Shown here in pieces: positions 1 through 10,639 of a stretch of DNA of 64,000 nucleotides. Source of the DNA: Phorcus lineatus (lineage: Eukaryota; Mollusca; Gastropoda; Trochida; Trochidae); contig OV121094.1 of NCBI GenBank assembly GCA_921293015.1, positions 4,826,764 to 4,890,763 of the forward strand, in the 5' to 3' direction. A program made the position numbers and the translations under genes. The notes under the pieces are model-generated. The model saw only the letters and a list, made by a program, of their open reading frames with translations. It was not told where the DNA came from and ran no database searches. The first letter of the stretch is position 1, and each line of letters starts with the position of its first letter.

Positions 1-879
1 TGAGATCCACAATGAATAAAGTATAGACCCCGTAAAATTAAAGGCATATATTATATTTAATATTAAATTTATTAAGTTATGTTCTGTCCCTTAACCTTTT
101 TTATGTTGGTTTGAAAATATTAATTTAACATAACTTGCGGGGATCATTCCCTTTTATTGTGCCATGTTTCACCTGAAAGTGTTAATTAATGAAAATTATG
201 CAACTCCAATGTAAGTTTGTTTAATGATTTATGAGCCCGTATGACGTCTCTATACAAAAATATATTTTCATTATGTCAAAATTAAGTCAATTTCAAATCT
301 CTTTATTGTCTTTATACCAGAGGCATTGACTACATCATGTTTTGATCGATGAACTTTGGTAAGTTCTGTTAAAAGTTTGAATTGGATTTGTTACATATCT
401 TCATAAGTCCGATTATCATATACTTAATTGTGATAATTTCCTATTTTAATGTTGGCCTCAAAACGTTTAACTGAAATGTTCTTGAAATGTTTATGGAGAT
501 ACACTTAAACCATTTTCTTAGTTTTGTGTAAAATTGTACAATTTCGATGTTGTTGATCCTATTCAATACTTTTTCATAACGTTCTCGGTTACTTGTTTTC
601 CTTTTGACTCATTGTAATTTTGTGTGCAATAACTTCAATAATTTTACAGATTTACAGAAATTGGTTTTTATTATGTCAAATCCCGAAGTTGTACATTTTA
701 CTGCCAAAACGTGCAAATGTATTCTTAAAAGGCGAAATCATTTACTGTTTAATAAATGATCTGTTTATCCTTTTGGAATATACTCCTTTTACCATTTAAT
801 GTTTAAACAACTTTTAACAGATTTGTCGTGTGCTGTATTGTATATTGTTCTTGTATTTTTGTGTTTTTAACACTATAGT
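1..879. other. AT-rich intergenic DNA, no gene seen
   Basis: No coding signal, RNA gene or clear repeat was recognised here. The sequence is strongly AT-rich. It may be the decayed upstream part of the LINE whose 3' tail follows at about 880-995, but no reverse transcriptase motif could be read. Confidence 0.4.
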
Positions 880-995
880 CTCTCTCTTAACCCTTAATGG
901 GTGGCTCACGTTCGTGTACTTTTAAAATGTATATATGTATTTTGTATTTTACATGTGAGGTGAGACTTAAATAAATTATCTGTCTGTCTGTCTAA
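880..995 (+). mobile_element. LINE 3' tail with CTGT microsatellite end
   Basis: A 3' end reading GAGGTGAGACTTAAATAAAT followed by three or four CTGT repeats. The same tail occurs in reverse at 5066-5240, so this is a repeat family. Tails ending in short simple repeats are typical of CR1/L2-like non-LTR retrotransposons. No ORF remains next to it, so it is a 5'-truncated copy. Confidence 0.55.
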
Positions 996-2300
996 CTCGA
1001 TGATCTAAAAACAACTCTGCAAACTAAAGAAGTTTTTATCGAAAAAAGCGCAAGTTATATACGTATTTTCAGCATCATTGGTCTCGTCCTTTCCATTACA
1101 ATATTCTTCTACGTAATAATGCCATGGCAACTGACATCTGTTGATGTTAAAAATCAGGTAAAATGTTGTGTCAGGGAAAAAAATACCGACTTTTATCTTT
1201 AAATTTTTATGTGAATTTTATTACCATTTCCTTATAATGTCTTTATCATTTTCTGAAACTTTTCACCACATTGATTATATCTATGTACTTTTATAACGTT
1301 TTATGCGATTATCTCGCATTTCTATGTACATTCAATGCGTTTGTTTATTTTGTTTTTGTAATTTGCAAGGCGTTTTCTATGTATCCTTTTAGCCATTACT
1401 TTCAAATTTCAATATCAGGTCCCTGGCATGTTTGATTTTGTAATGTTGCACTGTTAAAGCAGTTTGTTTATATCCATCCTGACAATATCAATATCATATT
1501 CTCAATTTCTATATTTGTTTTTTCAGCGTTTTTATTGATACATTTTCCCTTTAAAACTTTCATTACATTTATATCCAGTTTTTGTATCGTGTTTCCTATT
1601 TAAAAAATATAGAGGAAAAATGATAGAAGAACTGTTTCGAAATGTACGAAAGTGATTAAGAGAGAAACATATCATCAAAACACTGTAAAACGGATGAAGA
1701 AAAACAAATTTATACTGAAGAACATGCTGGGGGTGGGGGTGTTCTTGAGCATGTTACCATTATTATCTGTTTCTTGTTGGAATTATTCATTTTCCATACT
1801 AATCTCTATGTCTTGTTGTCACCATTTCCATTTAACATGAAGTTTTTGTAACTATCAGCATTTTCTAAAATCTTTATAATTTTCATATCAATATCAAAAG
1901 GGGAAGCAAGTATTATAATTGGACGTCACCAACGTCGTTCAACATCTTCAAGACACTTTACGAAGAAGATAGAGGAAAAACAAACCATAAAGTAAAACCA
2001 ATGATAATTTGGTTCATTACCGCGAAGGCAACATTTGTGATGTTTAAACAAACAGACCAGGGGATTAAGCAGGGATGTTCAAGCCGACTGCCTTCAGAGA
2101 ACAATGGAGCTAAAGTGTGATTTAAGCACATGGTTGATACTAAATTGTGAAGTGGTAAAAAACCGAATTTCCCACATTACGTTACAGATATATACGAACA
2201 TACAACACGATTGTTTTTCTTCATCGTAGTTTATTTACACAACAACAATTACAAATAATTACATTCACTGGACAGCTGCAGATTCACTGGATACAAAATT
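996..2300. other. Intergenic, with a possible tiny LINE RT scrap
   Basis: Mostly AT-rich DNA without a supported gene. At about 2060-2090 the plus strand reads DQGIKQGCS, which resembles the GIKQGC motif of LINE reverse transcriptases. The surrounding frame is not open for long, so at best this is a scrap of a dead LINE. The 62-codon open frame near 1652-1840 has no recognisable content. Confidence 0.3.
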
Positions 2301-2306
2301 TACAAA

Positions 2307-2974
2307 TTAATTTACTTTCATGAGGTAGGACACGGAATCGGCATATTCCAATACAGACATGGCTCCTGTTTGCAGCGAGTGCTTCAGGTCTTCAATGCGG
2401 CGGTTCATGTCCGTGAACTTCTTCTTCTTTGGTGGCAGACGCCGTCCTGCGCCATACTGGATGAGTCGGATTTCATTCTTCTTCTGCTCTTGTCTTAGAA
2501 AGGACAACATTTCGAAAACATTTGGGTGGGCTTTGGCAATCATTTTTTTAAGCCGACCATGCCATCCTTCCAGGTGGTTGGTTGTCCTTGGGCCGGTCGA
2601 CTGGAAGTGGTTCCATTGAGACTGAGTCAGGTCTCCTTCAATCCACTGCGAGGTGACGTAGTTTAAGATGTAGTTTTCGTTAAGATGTAGATTATTTAAA
2701 ATTTCTTTCAAATTACCTTAATGTCATCATGAACAGGACCGTGGTTGTGTGCGGTGGGGAGTTTCGAAAGAATGTCGTCAACAGTAGAAATACTGGAACT
2801 AGAATTCTTATCAATACACTTCCAAGACATCCACGATGCAGCATCACGCTTACAACGCACTCTGAACATGTAGCCATCTACACAGAGATATCTTCCTCCA
2901 CGTGAAGTTGGAATGAATTTATACTCTAACTGCTGGTTTGCCATTTTCAAAGTGATGTATTTGAGATAAAACAA
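2307..2974 (-). mobile_element. Decayed MULE-type transposon, FLYWCH domain plus transposase C-terminus
   Basis: Two adjacent minus-strand frames. The first (2708-2974) reads like a FLYWCH zinc-finger domain: SRGGRYLCVDGYMF, then WMSWKC, then HNHGP. The second (2307-2711) is the C-terminal end of a Mutator-like (MULE) transposase, with TGPRTTNHLEGWHGRLKK, which carries the NxxE that usually holds the last catalytic acid, followed by a basic helical tail. The large central part of the transposase (the first two catalytic Asp) is absent between them, so this is an internally deleted, inactive copy. A related C-terminus lies at 25323-25676 inside a MULE with clear termini; I did not find matching terminal repeats here. 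FLYWCH-MULE fusions are common in invertebrates. A domesticated host protein is possible but less likely, because the two parts are in different frames with almost no room for an intron. Confidence 0.7.
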
Positions 2975-2994
2975 GGGTAATATACAGCTGCAAT

Positions 2995-3180
2995 AATTAG
3001 TGAGTTAAAACTCAACTCATAATTAACCAAATTAATTGAAGGACTAATTGATGAGTTCAAATCAACTGCTTATTGATTAGTTATCGGTGAGTAAAAATCA
3101 ACTAATGATTCGTGAGTTCAAATTCAGTATTTTTTCACTGATTGGTGAGTAAAAATCAACTAATAATTTTCAGATTCCGT
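2995..3180. repeat. Degenerate short tandem repeat (GTGAGTAAAAATCAACTAAT type)
   Basis: The phrase GGTGAGTAAAAATCAACTAA occurs twice, at about 3090 and 3145, and degenerate versions (GAGTTCAAATCAACT, GAGTTAAAACTCAACT) lie before and between. The unit is about 25-45 bp and irregular. It sits just 3' of HES copy 1. Confidence 0.5.
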
Positions 3181-3308
3181 GTTGCAGTTCGTATTTTCGT
3201 ATCACCCACCACCTTAATCCCTTAAACAAACAAAAGTACACTTCGGTGAAACTTCAAACAGGTTTTCCTGTGATAACAGATGTTGCCTTCCCGGTAAGCC
3301 ACCGATAA

Positions 3309-3314
3309 TTTATT
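3309..3314 (-). terminator. Poly(A) signal of HES copy 1
   Basis: AATAAA on the minus strand, about 250 bp past the WRPW stop. The same signal in the same context (TTATTTAACAAG on the plus strand) follows HES copies 2 and 3, so the 3' UTRs are homologous and end at about the same place. Confidence 0.65.
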
Positions 3315-3560
3315 TAACAAGAGAACTTTATGTTCAAATAGATATTCACAGCCAGTCACATAACAAGCACTAAATATTTCAGTTCATAGACTCTGGACGG
3401 AATGTATCATAACTTGATAATGAATCACATTTCTGAATTGTTTTGCAATTCAAGTTAAGCAGTGGTAAATCTTTAACATAATTCTTTAAACAATAATTTT
3501 CAAGTCTATCGTGTATTCTAGAGGCTTTTGATTAAGAACGTTTCAGTTCCCATATTTCTA

Positions 3561-4487
3561 TCACCAGGGCCTCCATGGTTGCTGCTGCTTCTGTTCCGGG
3601 TGGATTTTCTGAGAATACAACAGGGTACTCTCCACCCAGGCGCTTACTCTCCCCTCCACAAACCTTCTCTCCCCGTTCTCTCTCCACGCACCTCCACACA
3701 GCTCAGAGTCTGAGGCACTTCGCCACTGTTTCGCATCTGAGGAACTTCGCCACTGTTTCACATCTGAGGCTGGTGAACTCAGATAGCCGCTGTCATCCAA
3801 AAGGCTTTCTTGTCTAGAAGGAGTTGCAAATGTGAAGTAAGGATGGGACAGTGGGTGTTGGTAGGCTGCAACGTCTCGTTGATTTGACGTCATTTGATGT
3901 ACGGATGACGTCACAGGAACCTGCTGCACGTGTCCGAGTCTCGCAATGAGGTGTTTCCTAAGCTGATTGTGCACATTGTCCGACACTCCAGAGAGAGACT
4001 GCACGTACGAGAGAATTTCTTCAGCACATCTGGAGAATCCCTGCTGGAATCGAGCTTGAACAGTTTCTTTAACTTTTTGATGAGCTGAGTTGATTTTCCT
4101 CACGTTCCTCAGATAGTCCACTGTGCTCTCCAGAATCTCAGCTTTCTCTATTTTCTCATAGTTTGATTCCTGGAGAAGAAAGAAGTAAACATAAGTAATT
4201 GTTGCAAGACATATTATTCAATTAAAATATTGCATGCTGTTTTTATAATAATCAATTTAAAATAAATAAATAAATATATATATATATTTCTAAGAAGATA
4301 TCGCTCCAAACTTTAACTTACAAGATATACTTACATTGTGTTTTTCTGCTGCACAGACGATGTCTTTTATCTGGGTCATATATTTGTTGATGCGAGCTCG
4401 TCTCCGTTTTTCTGCCAAGAGCTTCCTCCCTTTTCTATTTCCGGTACATTCAATATCAGAGTCTGATCTAGCTTCGTAGGTCTCCAT
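3561..4487 (-). CDS. HES/E(spl)-family bHLH-Orange transcriptional repressor, copy 1
   Basis: Nuclear DNA-binding repressor of the HES/E(spl) family, normally a direct Notch target that recruits Groucho/TLE through its C-terminal WRPW. Two coding exons: 4335-4487 (51 codons) and 3561-4169, intron 4170-4334, phase 0, giving 253 residues. In order: basic region and helix 1 (18-50, AEKRRRARINKYM), helix 2 (about 52-78, EKAEILESTVDYLRNVRK), Orange domain (about 88-131, FQQGFSRCAEEILSYV), a Ser-rich region with a doubled KQWRS motif, and WRPW at 250-253. The start is the first ATG after a short 5' UTR and is identical in the other two copies. The Pro that normally marks the HES basic region is Leu23 here. 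It is the most diverged of the three copies (Tyr36 against Cys in the others). Orthology to a particular vertebrate HES cannot be set from sequence alone. Confidence 0.93.
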
Positions 4488-4489
4488 CT

Positions 4490-4690
4490 CTTAGTTCGAT
4501 GTGTTCAGTAGCAAGATACAAGTTGATGTGTCGGAACGCAGCCAGGCCCCCTTTTTATACCCGGCCAGGCATTCCCACACACGCCTCATTAAAGGTTGAC
4601 ACCTGAATAGAGCCTCGCGTTCCCGAACAGTCAACCAATCAGAGCGCAGTTTGTTAAGTGTCGGCACGCGCCGGCTCGCGCTAATCTTGT
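4490..4690 (-). promoter_or_regulatory. HES copy 1 promoter: TATA, Su(H), E-box, CCAAT, CACGCG
   Basis: Reading upstream on the minus strand: TATA box (GTATAAAAAG, 4552-4560) about 70 bp before the ATG; a consensus Su(H)/CSL site TGTGGGAA at 4572-4579; an E-box CAGGTG at 4600-4605; a CCAAT box at 4635-4639; and CACGCG, the class-C/N-box type site bound by HES proteins, at 4665-4670. The order and spacing are kept in the other two copies. The layout fits Notch-responsive and autoregulated transcription, known for this family; function here is inferred. Confidence 0.75.
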
Positions 4691-5065
4691 CTTGAACCAG
4701 ATGTTCGTCTCCCGTTCTGACGAGCTTGATGAGATATTTTACTCGGACCGGTGTCTTCAGTAGCGTGACACGAGGCGTTAGTAGCCTTATAACAGTTAGT
4801 TAAAATGACGGGCACCTGTTCTAGAGTGTAAGGTTATGTACCGGTAGATACCCAAAGCCACCCTCCCCACCCAATGACAGAATATGTCACGTTCATGCTG
4901 AGACAACAAACGTAGAAACTCTTGAAATTCACTTTTTACTAAACTGCCCTTTTTAGCGTTTTATCCTTGCTGAACAAAAGATGATTTAATGTGGCGTGAC
5001 ATCTTTTTCTTTCTTCTTCTGGTCTGATAAATCTGATGAAGGAGAAAGCATATGGAGACAGGCAG
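4691..5065. other. Conserved distal promoter DNA of HES copy 1
   Basis: The first part (to about 4830) is homologous to the DNA upstream of HES copies 2 and 3 (CCAGATGTTCGTCTCC, TAGCGTGACACGAGGCGTTAG, CACCTGTTCT). The rest is AT-rich with no recognised feature. Confidence 0.6.
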
Positions 5066-5245
5066 ACAGACAGATAATTTATTTGAGTCTCACCTCAGCA
5101 TCATTAGTATAAGCACGGTATACATTTATATACACTGTAAACACTTATAGATATAAAAGATGTTGAGCCAATCTTTACAGATTTATGAGAGACTATAAAC
5201 GAGTAAAAAATACAAAAATAAAATAAATGATGCTTGTACGTTGAC
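5066..5245 (-). mobile_element. LINE 3' tail, reverse copy of the 880-995 family
   Basis: On the minus strand it ends GAGGTGAGACTCAAATAAAT then TATCTGTCTGTCTG, matching the plus-strand tail at 950-990. It is 5'-truncated and non-coding, and lies between HES copy 1 and a second LINE fragment in the other orientation. Confidence 0.6.
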
Positions 5246-5249
5246 TTCA

Positions 5250-6345
5250 AAGGAGATGTTCAAGAAATATTTTTGAAGCCTGCTAAAGGCTCAAGATTGT
5301 TTTATGACAAGCTTATCTCTAAACGTGATAAAATTGAGACTTGTAATGAATGGTAACTCATATATGACTGTTATTTTGACTGACACAACACTTTTAACTT
5401 CTACAGACGTGGCATAAAAGATGTTAAACTTCTTGACTTTCAATACAAATGTTTGCAAATAGTTCTATATACTAAAAAGGAACTGTTGGAAATGAACCTC
5501 ATTAACAATGATTTATGTAGCTTCTGCAAGGATGTTTCTGAGAGCAAATGTCATGTTTATTGGGATTGTTGTGAAAACATGAAATTCTGGAATGAACTTT
5601 GGATTAATCACTATTTTCCGCAAAAGATAACTTTTTCGAAATACTTGATTTGGTTTGTCTCATTACATTAAAATGTTTTACTGAATAAAATCATTATCTC
5701 TGCCAAAAAATATATCAATTCATGTAATATAAAACATCAAAATAAAAGCGATTTTCCTTTTGGAAAGATTTATTTAAAAAAAATTAACGTGACAGTTTTT
5801 CTAATAAATGGTAGACACACATCCCTTTATTCAACAACTAACTTTGACTCATTTGACTCATAATATTTCTCATTCCATGCTAAAAAAATTGTTTCTCGTA
5901 TTCCTGAAGAGGATAAATTTGTTGATGAAGCCTGCTCTGTACATTGCCAAGTGTAAGTGTAATAACTATTAATTCATTGTGCTAAGAGGTAAACTAGAAG
6001 GTGATTAATCCACTCGTATCCAATTTACCCGGCGCCGTGATTTACAAGGATTAAGGATTTACATCTATTTTTTCCTTGACAGGTCTATGTTTGGACGGAA
6101 CCGTTTGGACTAACTCTGATCACCAATATCATGAAGTGACTTAATGTTCTTAACATTTTTAATAGACGTGAAAGGTCCAAAATTAACATGTAGTTATCAC
6201 TTGTATTATAAAAAAATTTGCGACTGTGTCATAACACCATTTTAACAATGTATATATATTTTTTATCTAATATTGTTTTAGATTATCAATGATATCCGTG
6301 TCTCATAAGCTTTTTAAGCCTTATATTGTTTTGACTTTGACTTGA
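5250..6345 (+). mobile_element. LINE ORF2 C-terminus (zf-RVT) and 3' UTR, degraded
   Basis: The open part at 5453-5671 translates to a zf-RVT-like end of a LINE reverse transcriptase: DLCSFCKDVSESKCHVYWDC, then FWNELW. Upstream frames (from about 5270) look like the preceding RT tail but are interrupted by stops. The 3' UTR contains GTGTCTCATAAGC, and a stretch at about 6190-6330 is repeated in reverse at about 15790-15920, so this is a dispersed family. The conserved TAATCC module at 6003-6093 lies within these limits, so either the LINE inserted around it or two elements are juxtaposed. Confidence 0.65.
6003..6093. promoter_or_regulatory. Conserved TAATCC / AGGTCTATGTTT module, copy 1
   Basis: Contains ATTAATCCACTCGTATCCAA, then GGCGCC, and about 40 bp later TTGACAGGTCTATGTTTG. 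Three further copies are at 13348-13416, 20293-20363 and 21970-22050, each upstream of a HES gene. TAATCC is the core of K50 homeodomain sites (Otx, Gsc, Pitx), and TATGTTT resembles a forkhead site. Enhancer function is inferred from repeated conservation next to the genes. Confidence 0.55.
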
Positions 6346-7499
6346 CTTTTCTTGAAAACTATTTGAGTATTCGACTTTCTTTTACAAAATACTATCTGTA
6401 TTTTCAATGTAAAATGTAATATAAAAGACATAAGAAAACAATTTATTTAGAATGAACGTCAGGATTTAAATTGCATCAGCGTCAAATGAAGTTGTTCAAA
6501 ACCTAATAAGATTTCTTTCTTACTCATTCTTATAAAACATGAGCTACATTTGAAACGAAATCAAATTTATTCATTTTCCCAGTTGTCCAAATCTTGCCGT
6601 TTTTATAATCCTAAATTTAAAAAAAGAAGTTTATGTTAATAAGCAATTAAATGTTCATTTAGATAATAAGAAAACAATCTTAAGCAAAAATATATGAATT
6701 TCGAAATTTAGCCATACCAGCTTTTCAAATGTCATGAAAATCCATTTTAGATTTTTGAACCTCAATTTTATATCATTCATAATATAATAAAATATAATAA
6801 TTCATGTTTGTCTTCTTTCAACAGAATTTTAAGAAATGTATGTTTATTTTATCTTTTCGTTTAAACCTAAATGTATTGAGTGTCTCATAGGCCACCAGGT
6901 CGGATGCTGTTTCTATCATGTAAATTTAAAGTGTTCTGTTATGTATTACAGCATGTGACACTTTAATCAAATATTTTTCTTCCTCTTTTTTTCTTTGTCA
7001 TAATATGCATAGCTTCTCTTTTCTTTGATTGCTCCCGTTTAATGTTCTTTTTCTAGCTATATTCATACACATGTTTATATAATCTTCATTCAACAGTATC
7101 ATAATTTCATAAATTGTATTGGACGTGTTGTATATATGCAGGCTTTATAGTCTATAAATATTCCTACCTTATAAGAATATATCTAATTTGGTTTGCGGTT
7201 CAAGCACAACTAAGTTTCTTGTGCCCCTTTATCTATATCCAGTTTAGGCAAAATTGGTGGAAATATTCCTAAACAGGAAAAACAATGTAAATATACTAAA
7301 ATAACTAGATTTAAAAACAAACATTTTGAAGCCAACCTAAATTATGTTGATAAACTTTTATTATTTTTTCATGTATATTAAAGTGTTATTCATACTTTCG
7401 CAATCCACAAACAATCTGTTCTTCTATACTATTCACAATTGTCACATATCTTGATTTCTAAATCATATTTCTATCATTTGTTCAATTACACTGTCAACC
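6346..7499. other. AT-rich intergenic DNA with a further LINE tail
   Basis: No gene. At about 6880-6975 the plus strand reads GAGTGTCTCATAGGCCACC then GTATTACAGCATGTGACACT, the 3' end of a LINE family also seen in reverse at 22195-22295. The rest is AT-rich and unassigned. Confidence 0.5.
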
Positions 7500-7790
7500 C
7501 TTTATATCAATTTCTCCGTCAAATTTCTTTACCCTATTAATACATCGCTATGTTTTGACATCTGAATAGCCCGTCGCGTTCCCGCACATTCAGCCAATCA
7601 CAGCGCAGGGCTCTGTATCGGCACGCGCTGGCTCGTGCTGACCCGGAAGCAGATGTGTGGGAATGTGAAGATGACGGCCTCAGTTGGAGTAACGGGTGTC
7701 TACCTCTCATCTACCCGGCGTGACACGTAGCGTTATGTGCAGGAACACACCTGTCCGTGCCATTAACTTACCTGGACTGAGAGAAAACAA
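7500..7790 (-). promoter_or_regulatory. Orphan HES-type promoter, copy A
   Basis: About 240 bp clearly homologous to the HES promoters and in the same orientation: GACATCTGAATAGCCC, CGTTCCCG, CAGCCAATCACAGCGCAG, TCGGCACGCGCTGGCTCG and GCGTGACACGTAGCGTTA. No bHLH exon or TATA box follows on its downstream (lower-coordinate) side. On the plus strand it carries a consensus Su(H) site TGTGGGAA at 7656-7663. A closer relative lies at 14197-14484. It is either a relic of a lost HES gene or a promoter copy now acting at a distance. Confidence 0.7.
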
Positions 7791-7911
7791 CAAATATATA
7801 CAATCTTCTTTTTCTATTGTGAGAATGACACCTTTACTCATGTTTACCTGTCGTAAGCTGTCACCCTGTCAGGTGTGCCTATAAACGTCTTCAAACTGAC
7901 AAGCATCTTTT

Positions 7912-8055
7912 ATGAATAGAGAACAAGTTATATGGATTTACAACTTCTTTATTGCAAATGATCACTTGCTTGATAACGGTGTTAGTCTCTACACCGAAAC
8001 GTCACAATCCTACAATAAAGATGTTGTAAACCCATATAACTTGTTCTCTATTCAT
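7912..8055. repeat. Foldback element with 43-bp inverted arms
   Basis: Left arm 7912-7954 and right arm 8013-8055 are inverted copies (ATGAATAGAGAACAAGTTAT at the outer ends) with about two mismatches and a 58-bp loop. No coding capacity. It looks like a small foldback/snap-back MITE; no target duplication could be fixed. Confidence 0.7.
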
Positions 8056-8567
8056 TTCACCAACTTCTAAATGCCTCTCAAAGAAACATCTTTTATGTAA
8101 AGCTGATCCAATGATATTTGTAAAACTTATCCAATTGGTTGCAATTTTGGCGTCATATTCTATCACTTAAGAGCTAAAATTTTTTAAACTTTGTTAAATC
8201 TTGTTTTACAGAAAATAACTTTAATCTTTTTTTTAATATTTATTCATCTCTGAAAGTAGTAGACACTAAAGATCGTGATAAACAATGATGATTTTGTAGT
8301 TAGTTAACAGCAACTATAAGTTATTGTGAAACCATTTAGTGGGCATTTCCAAAAGTACTAACAATATTTATCATTATGTTTCATTTTTTGTTGTATGTGG
8401 TTAAGAGAGCCGACTGTCGCTATTTCATAACTCTCTATAGACTAAAACGGCTAAAATGGGATGCGAATTTGTCTGACAACGACTCACTATATGGTTTGCC
8501 TAAAACGTCATCGCTGTTGACTAACAAAATATAGACAAACTGAAACAAAAAACAACATCAGTAAGAG
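8056..8567. other. Intergenic, nothing recognised
   Basis: AT-rich DNA between the foldback element and the conserved block at 8568. No ORF, repeat or motif worth naming. Confidence 0.4.
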
Positions 8568-8822
8568 CAGACAGATGTCAGTTTCACAATAATGGCGTGT
8601 CAGAAAACCTACCTGTGACATTATTAGCTAATTACAATCTCGTTACAGGTAAATTATGCTTGACGAGCCTATTGTTTTACACTTTGTGTGCAGTCAAGTA
8701 TGTAATTACCACACTATCAACAACTGCCTCAGGAGGTAGATAACACTAGATACACACCGTTTACACAACAGTAGGTGATAAATGTCAATATACTGTGGCG
8801 GAGTGAGGATGATGTTGTCTGG
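8568..8822. promoter_or_regulatory. Conserved non-coding block B, copy 1
   Basis: About 250 bp shared with 15152-15418, including GTGACATTATTAGCTAATTA, TCGTTACAGGTAA, GCCTCAGGAGGTAGATAA and GGCGGAGTGAGGAT. Not open in either frame across the conserved part. It belongs to the duplicated HES unit; a regulatory role is inferred from retention. Confidence 0.5.
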
Positions 8823-9185
8823 AACATTTACAGTTTGCAAAAAAACATAGAGCTAAAGACATAATACAATTTGTCACTTAGGAGAGTGGAAATTTATAAT
8901 TATTATTATTAACTGGTATGTATATGCCAATATATCAATTAAAGATATAACAATCTTAAATAAAACGACGACCTATTTGAACTTTTGGAGCCTTTTACTG
9001 ACAAATCATTAATGTTTACATTGGTGATTGTTTATTTCAATGTTAGGTTGTTTCAGTATAAGAGCAATCAATAGATTTTGACTGCAAAAGGTAATTGCAA
9101 TTGTGTGTAACTACTTATATCTGTCTATTGAAAGTATGAAATATCTTAATCAATGGACAACTTACTCTATTGTATCTGATATAAA
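8823..9185. other. Intergenic, low-complexity AT-rich
   Basis: Contains a short ATT run near 8898-8910 and otherwise nothing recognised. Confidence 0.35.
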
Positions 9186-9380
9186 GCATAATTTGGTTCG
9201 AAATCGAAAACGTCTTAAAAGCCAGCACGACTTCCATATGTCCAGTTGAGCAGATAAGGTCAATTAGTGTCACACAGATCAACTGATATCTCTGATATAT
9301 CACACTCACTGTGACGTCATACATGATTGATGACGTAACCACATTGTTCAAAAACACCTATTGACAGCATAAACTGTTAA
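9186..9380. promoter_or_regulatory. Conserved non-coding block C with CRE site, copy 1
   Basis: Strongly matched to 16671-16870: AAGCCAGCACGACTTCCATA, GATCAACTGATATCTCTG, then a perfect palindromic CRE TGACGTCA (9312-9319) and a half site TGATGACGTA. CREB/ATF proteins bind such sites. The 80-codon minus-strand frame over this block is not conserved as protein. Confidence 0.55.
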
Positions 9381-9895
9381 CAGACTGCTGGGAAGATTTC
9401 TCTCGAGGGGAGGTATTGAAGAAATAAACTGCACAGTCCATTGAATATTACTGCTACTGCCAAATTTATGATGCTCTCTTCATTCAGTCTTCATTCAAAA
9501 CTAAAATGCCTCAATTTGAAAGATAATACAATACAAAACAATGCAATTCAATATACATGTAAATGATGATGTGATTTTAAACAAAAATGATGAATTGTGC
9601 TTTACTGTCATTCTGATATTAAGTGCGTGGCATATAAACATTGCAACAGTCTTGATTACATAAAAAATCACATCAAGATCATGTAAAGTTGTTAAAATGA
9701 ATTGAATAGAGGTGTTTTTAAACTCTGGTTTTGTTATCTACTAAATGCGTTTTGAGCAATTGAATTAATATCTGCCCTTATGTATTTAGTTAGAGAAACT
9801 AGAGGAAGCATTCGTCTCCTTAAAACAATGTGACATCACCCCAAATGTATCTTATTTTTCAACTCTCATATGAAAATTTTTCCAGTCAAGAATGT
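9381..9895. other. Intergenic, nothing recognised
   Basis: AT-rich DNA between conserved blocks C and D; the corresponding interval of the next unit (16871-17379) is only weakly similar. Confidence 0.4.
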
Positions 9896-10215
9896 CGAGC
9901 TGAACACGTGTATGATGGTTCTTCCTCTAACTGCGGGGATTCCCCTTGTAATCAATTCACACGAGCTCCTCTACATGAGTTCACTATAAATCTCTGTAAG
10001 GAGTGTTTCATACATCAACATGCCTTCACTCAAAGTCCATCATAAGATAATAAAAACTCCGCACACGGTTTGGCAGCAAGATGATGAATGGAGCACGCCG
10101 ACTGTTAAAATGTCACGCGCTGCTAATGTACATAGATAGGTCTACACAATAAGGGTAGGTCTGTCCAGAATCTGGGAGAAAGGCGCCCCCTCGCGGTGAT
10201 ACACTACAGGAATCT
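9896..10215 (+). promoter_or_regulatory. Conserved block D, copy 1: kappa-B palindrome, TATA, CTCF-like site
   Basis: Shared with 17380-17690. It holds GGGGATTCCCC (9935-9945, a perfect NF-kappa-B palindrome), TATAAA (9985-9990) about 40 bp downstream, the phrase ACTCCGCACACGGTTTGGCA, and GCGCCCCCTCGCGG (10183-10196), whose complement CCGCGAGGGGGCGC matches the CTCF core. A short frame over the first 100 bp is partly conserved between copies, but the changes are not clearly synonymous. The block could be a promoter for an unannotated plus-strand transcript or an insulator/enhancer. Confidence 0.5.
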
Positions 10216-10639
10216 TGTTATCTGATTATGGGATGATGAAAGGCTTGTCTCACATCATCTTTGCACTTCTTTCAAACCGTCTCATCATTGTTATACACTA
10301 AATACCCATTCTCTAAATTTGAAATGTAAACATGAATAGCCGTTCTCTGTTTACTCTTTAACACATGGTCTTAACTTGAAAAAGGCTTGGGTCTGCATGT
10401 CTATATCGTTTAAAAAATGTTTCGATTCAAGTTAATTGAAATTTTTTAACTCGTATAATAGTCTCTGATGAAAGTAATTTCATTGTAATTTTCTTTTATA
10501 TAAATAAGAGATTTTAAACATCACTGAATCCTTATTTCCAGTGAATTAGATTTGAAATTATACTTCCTTTTTTGCTCTTCATAATTTCCATGAAGGTTTC
10601 CATAGATTTATCAAACAGGTCTGGGGTGAAAATTGAGTT

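Noticed and set aside
8728-8745. GGAGGTAGATAA as a let-7-like microRNA
   Set aside because: Only six or seven bases resemble the let-7 seed and no hairpin arm pairs with it.
9830-10045. Small plus-strand gene with a partly conserved frame (also 17357-17554)
   Set aside because: About 33 codons stay in frame between copies, but changes include several non-synonymous ones and the start differs; DNA motifs explain the conservation better. Kept only as a regulatory block.
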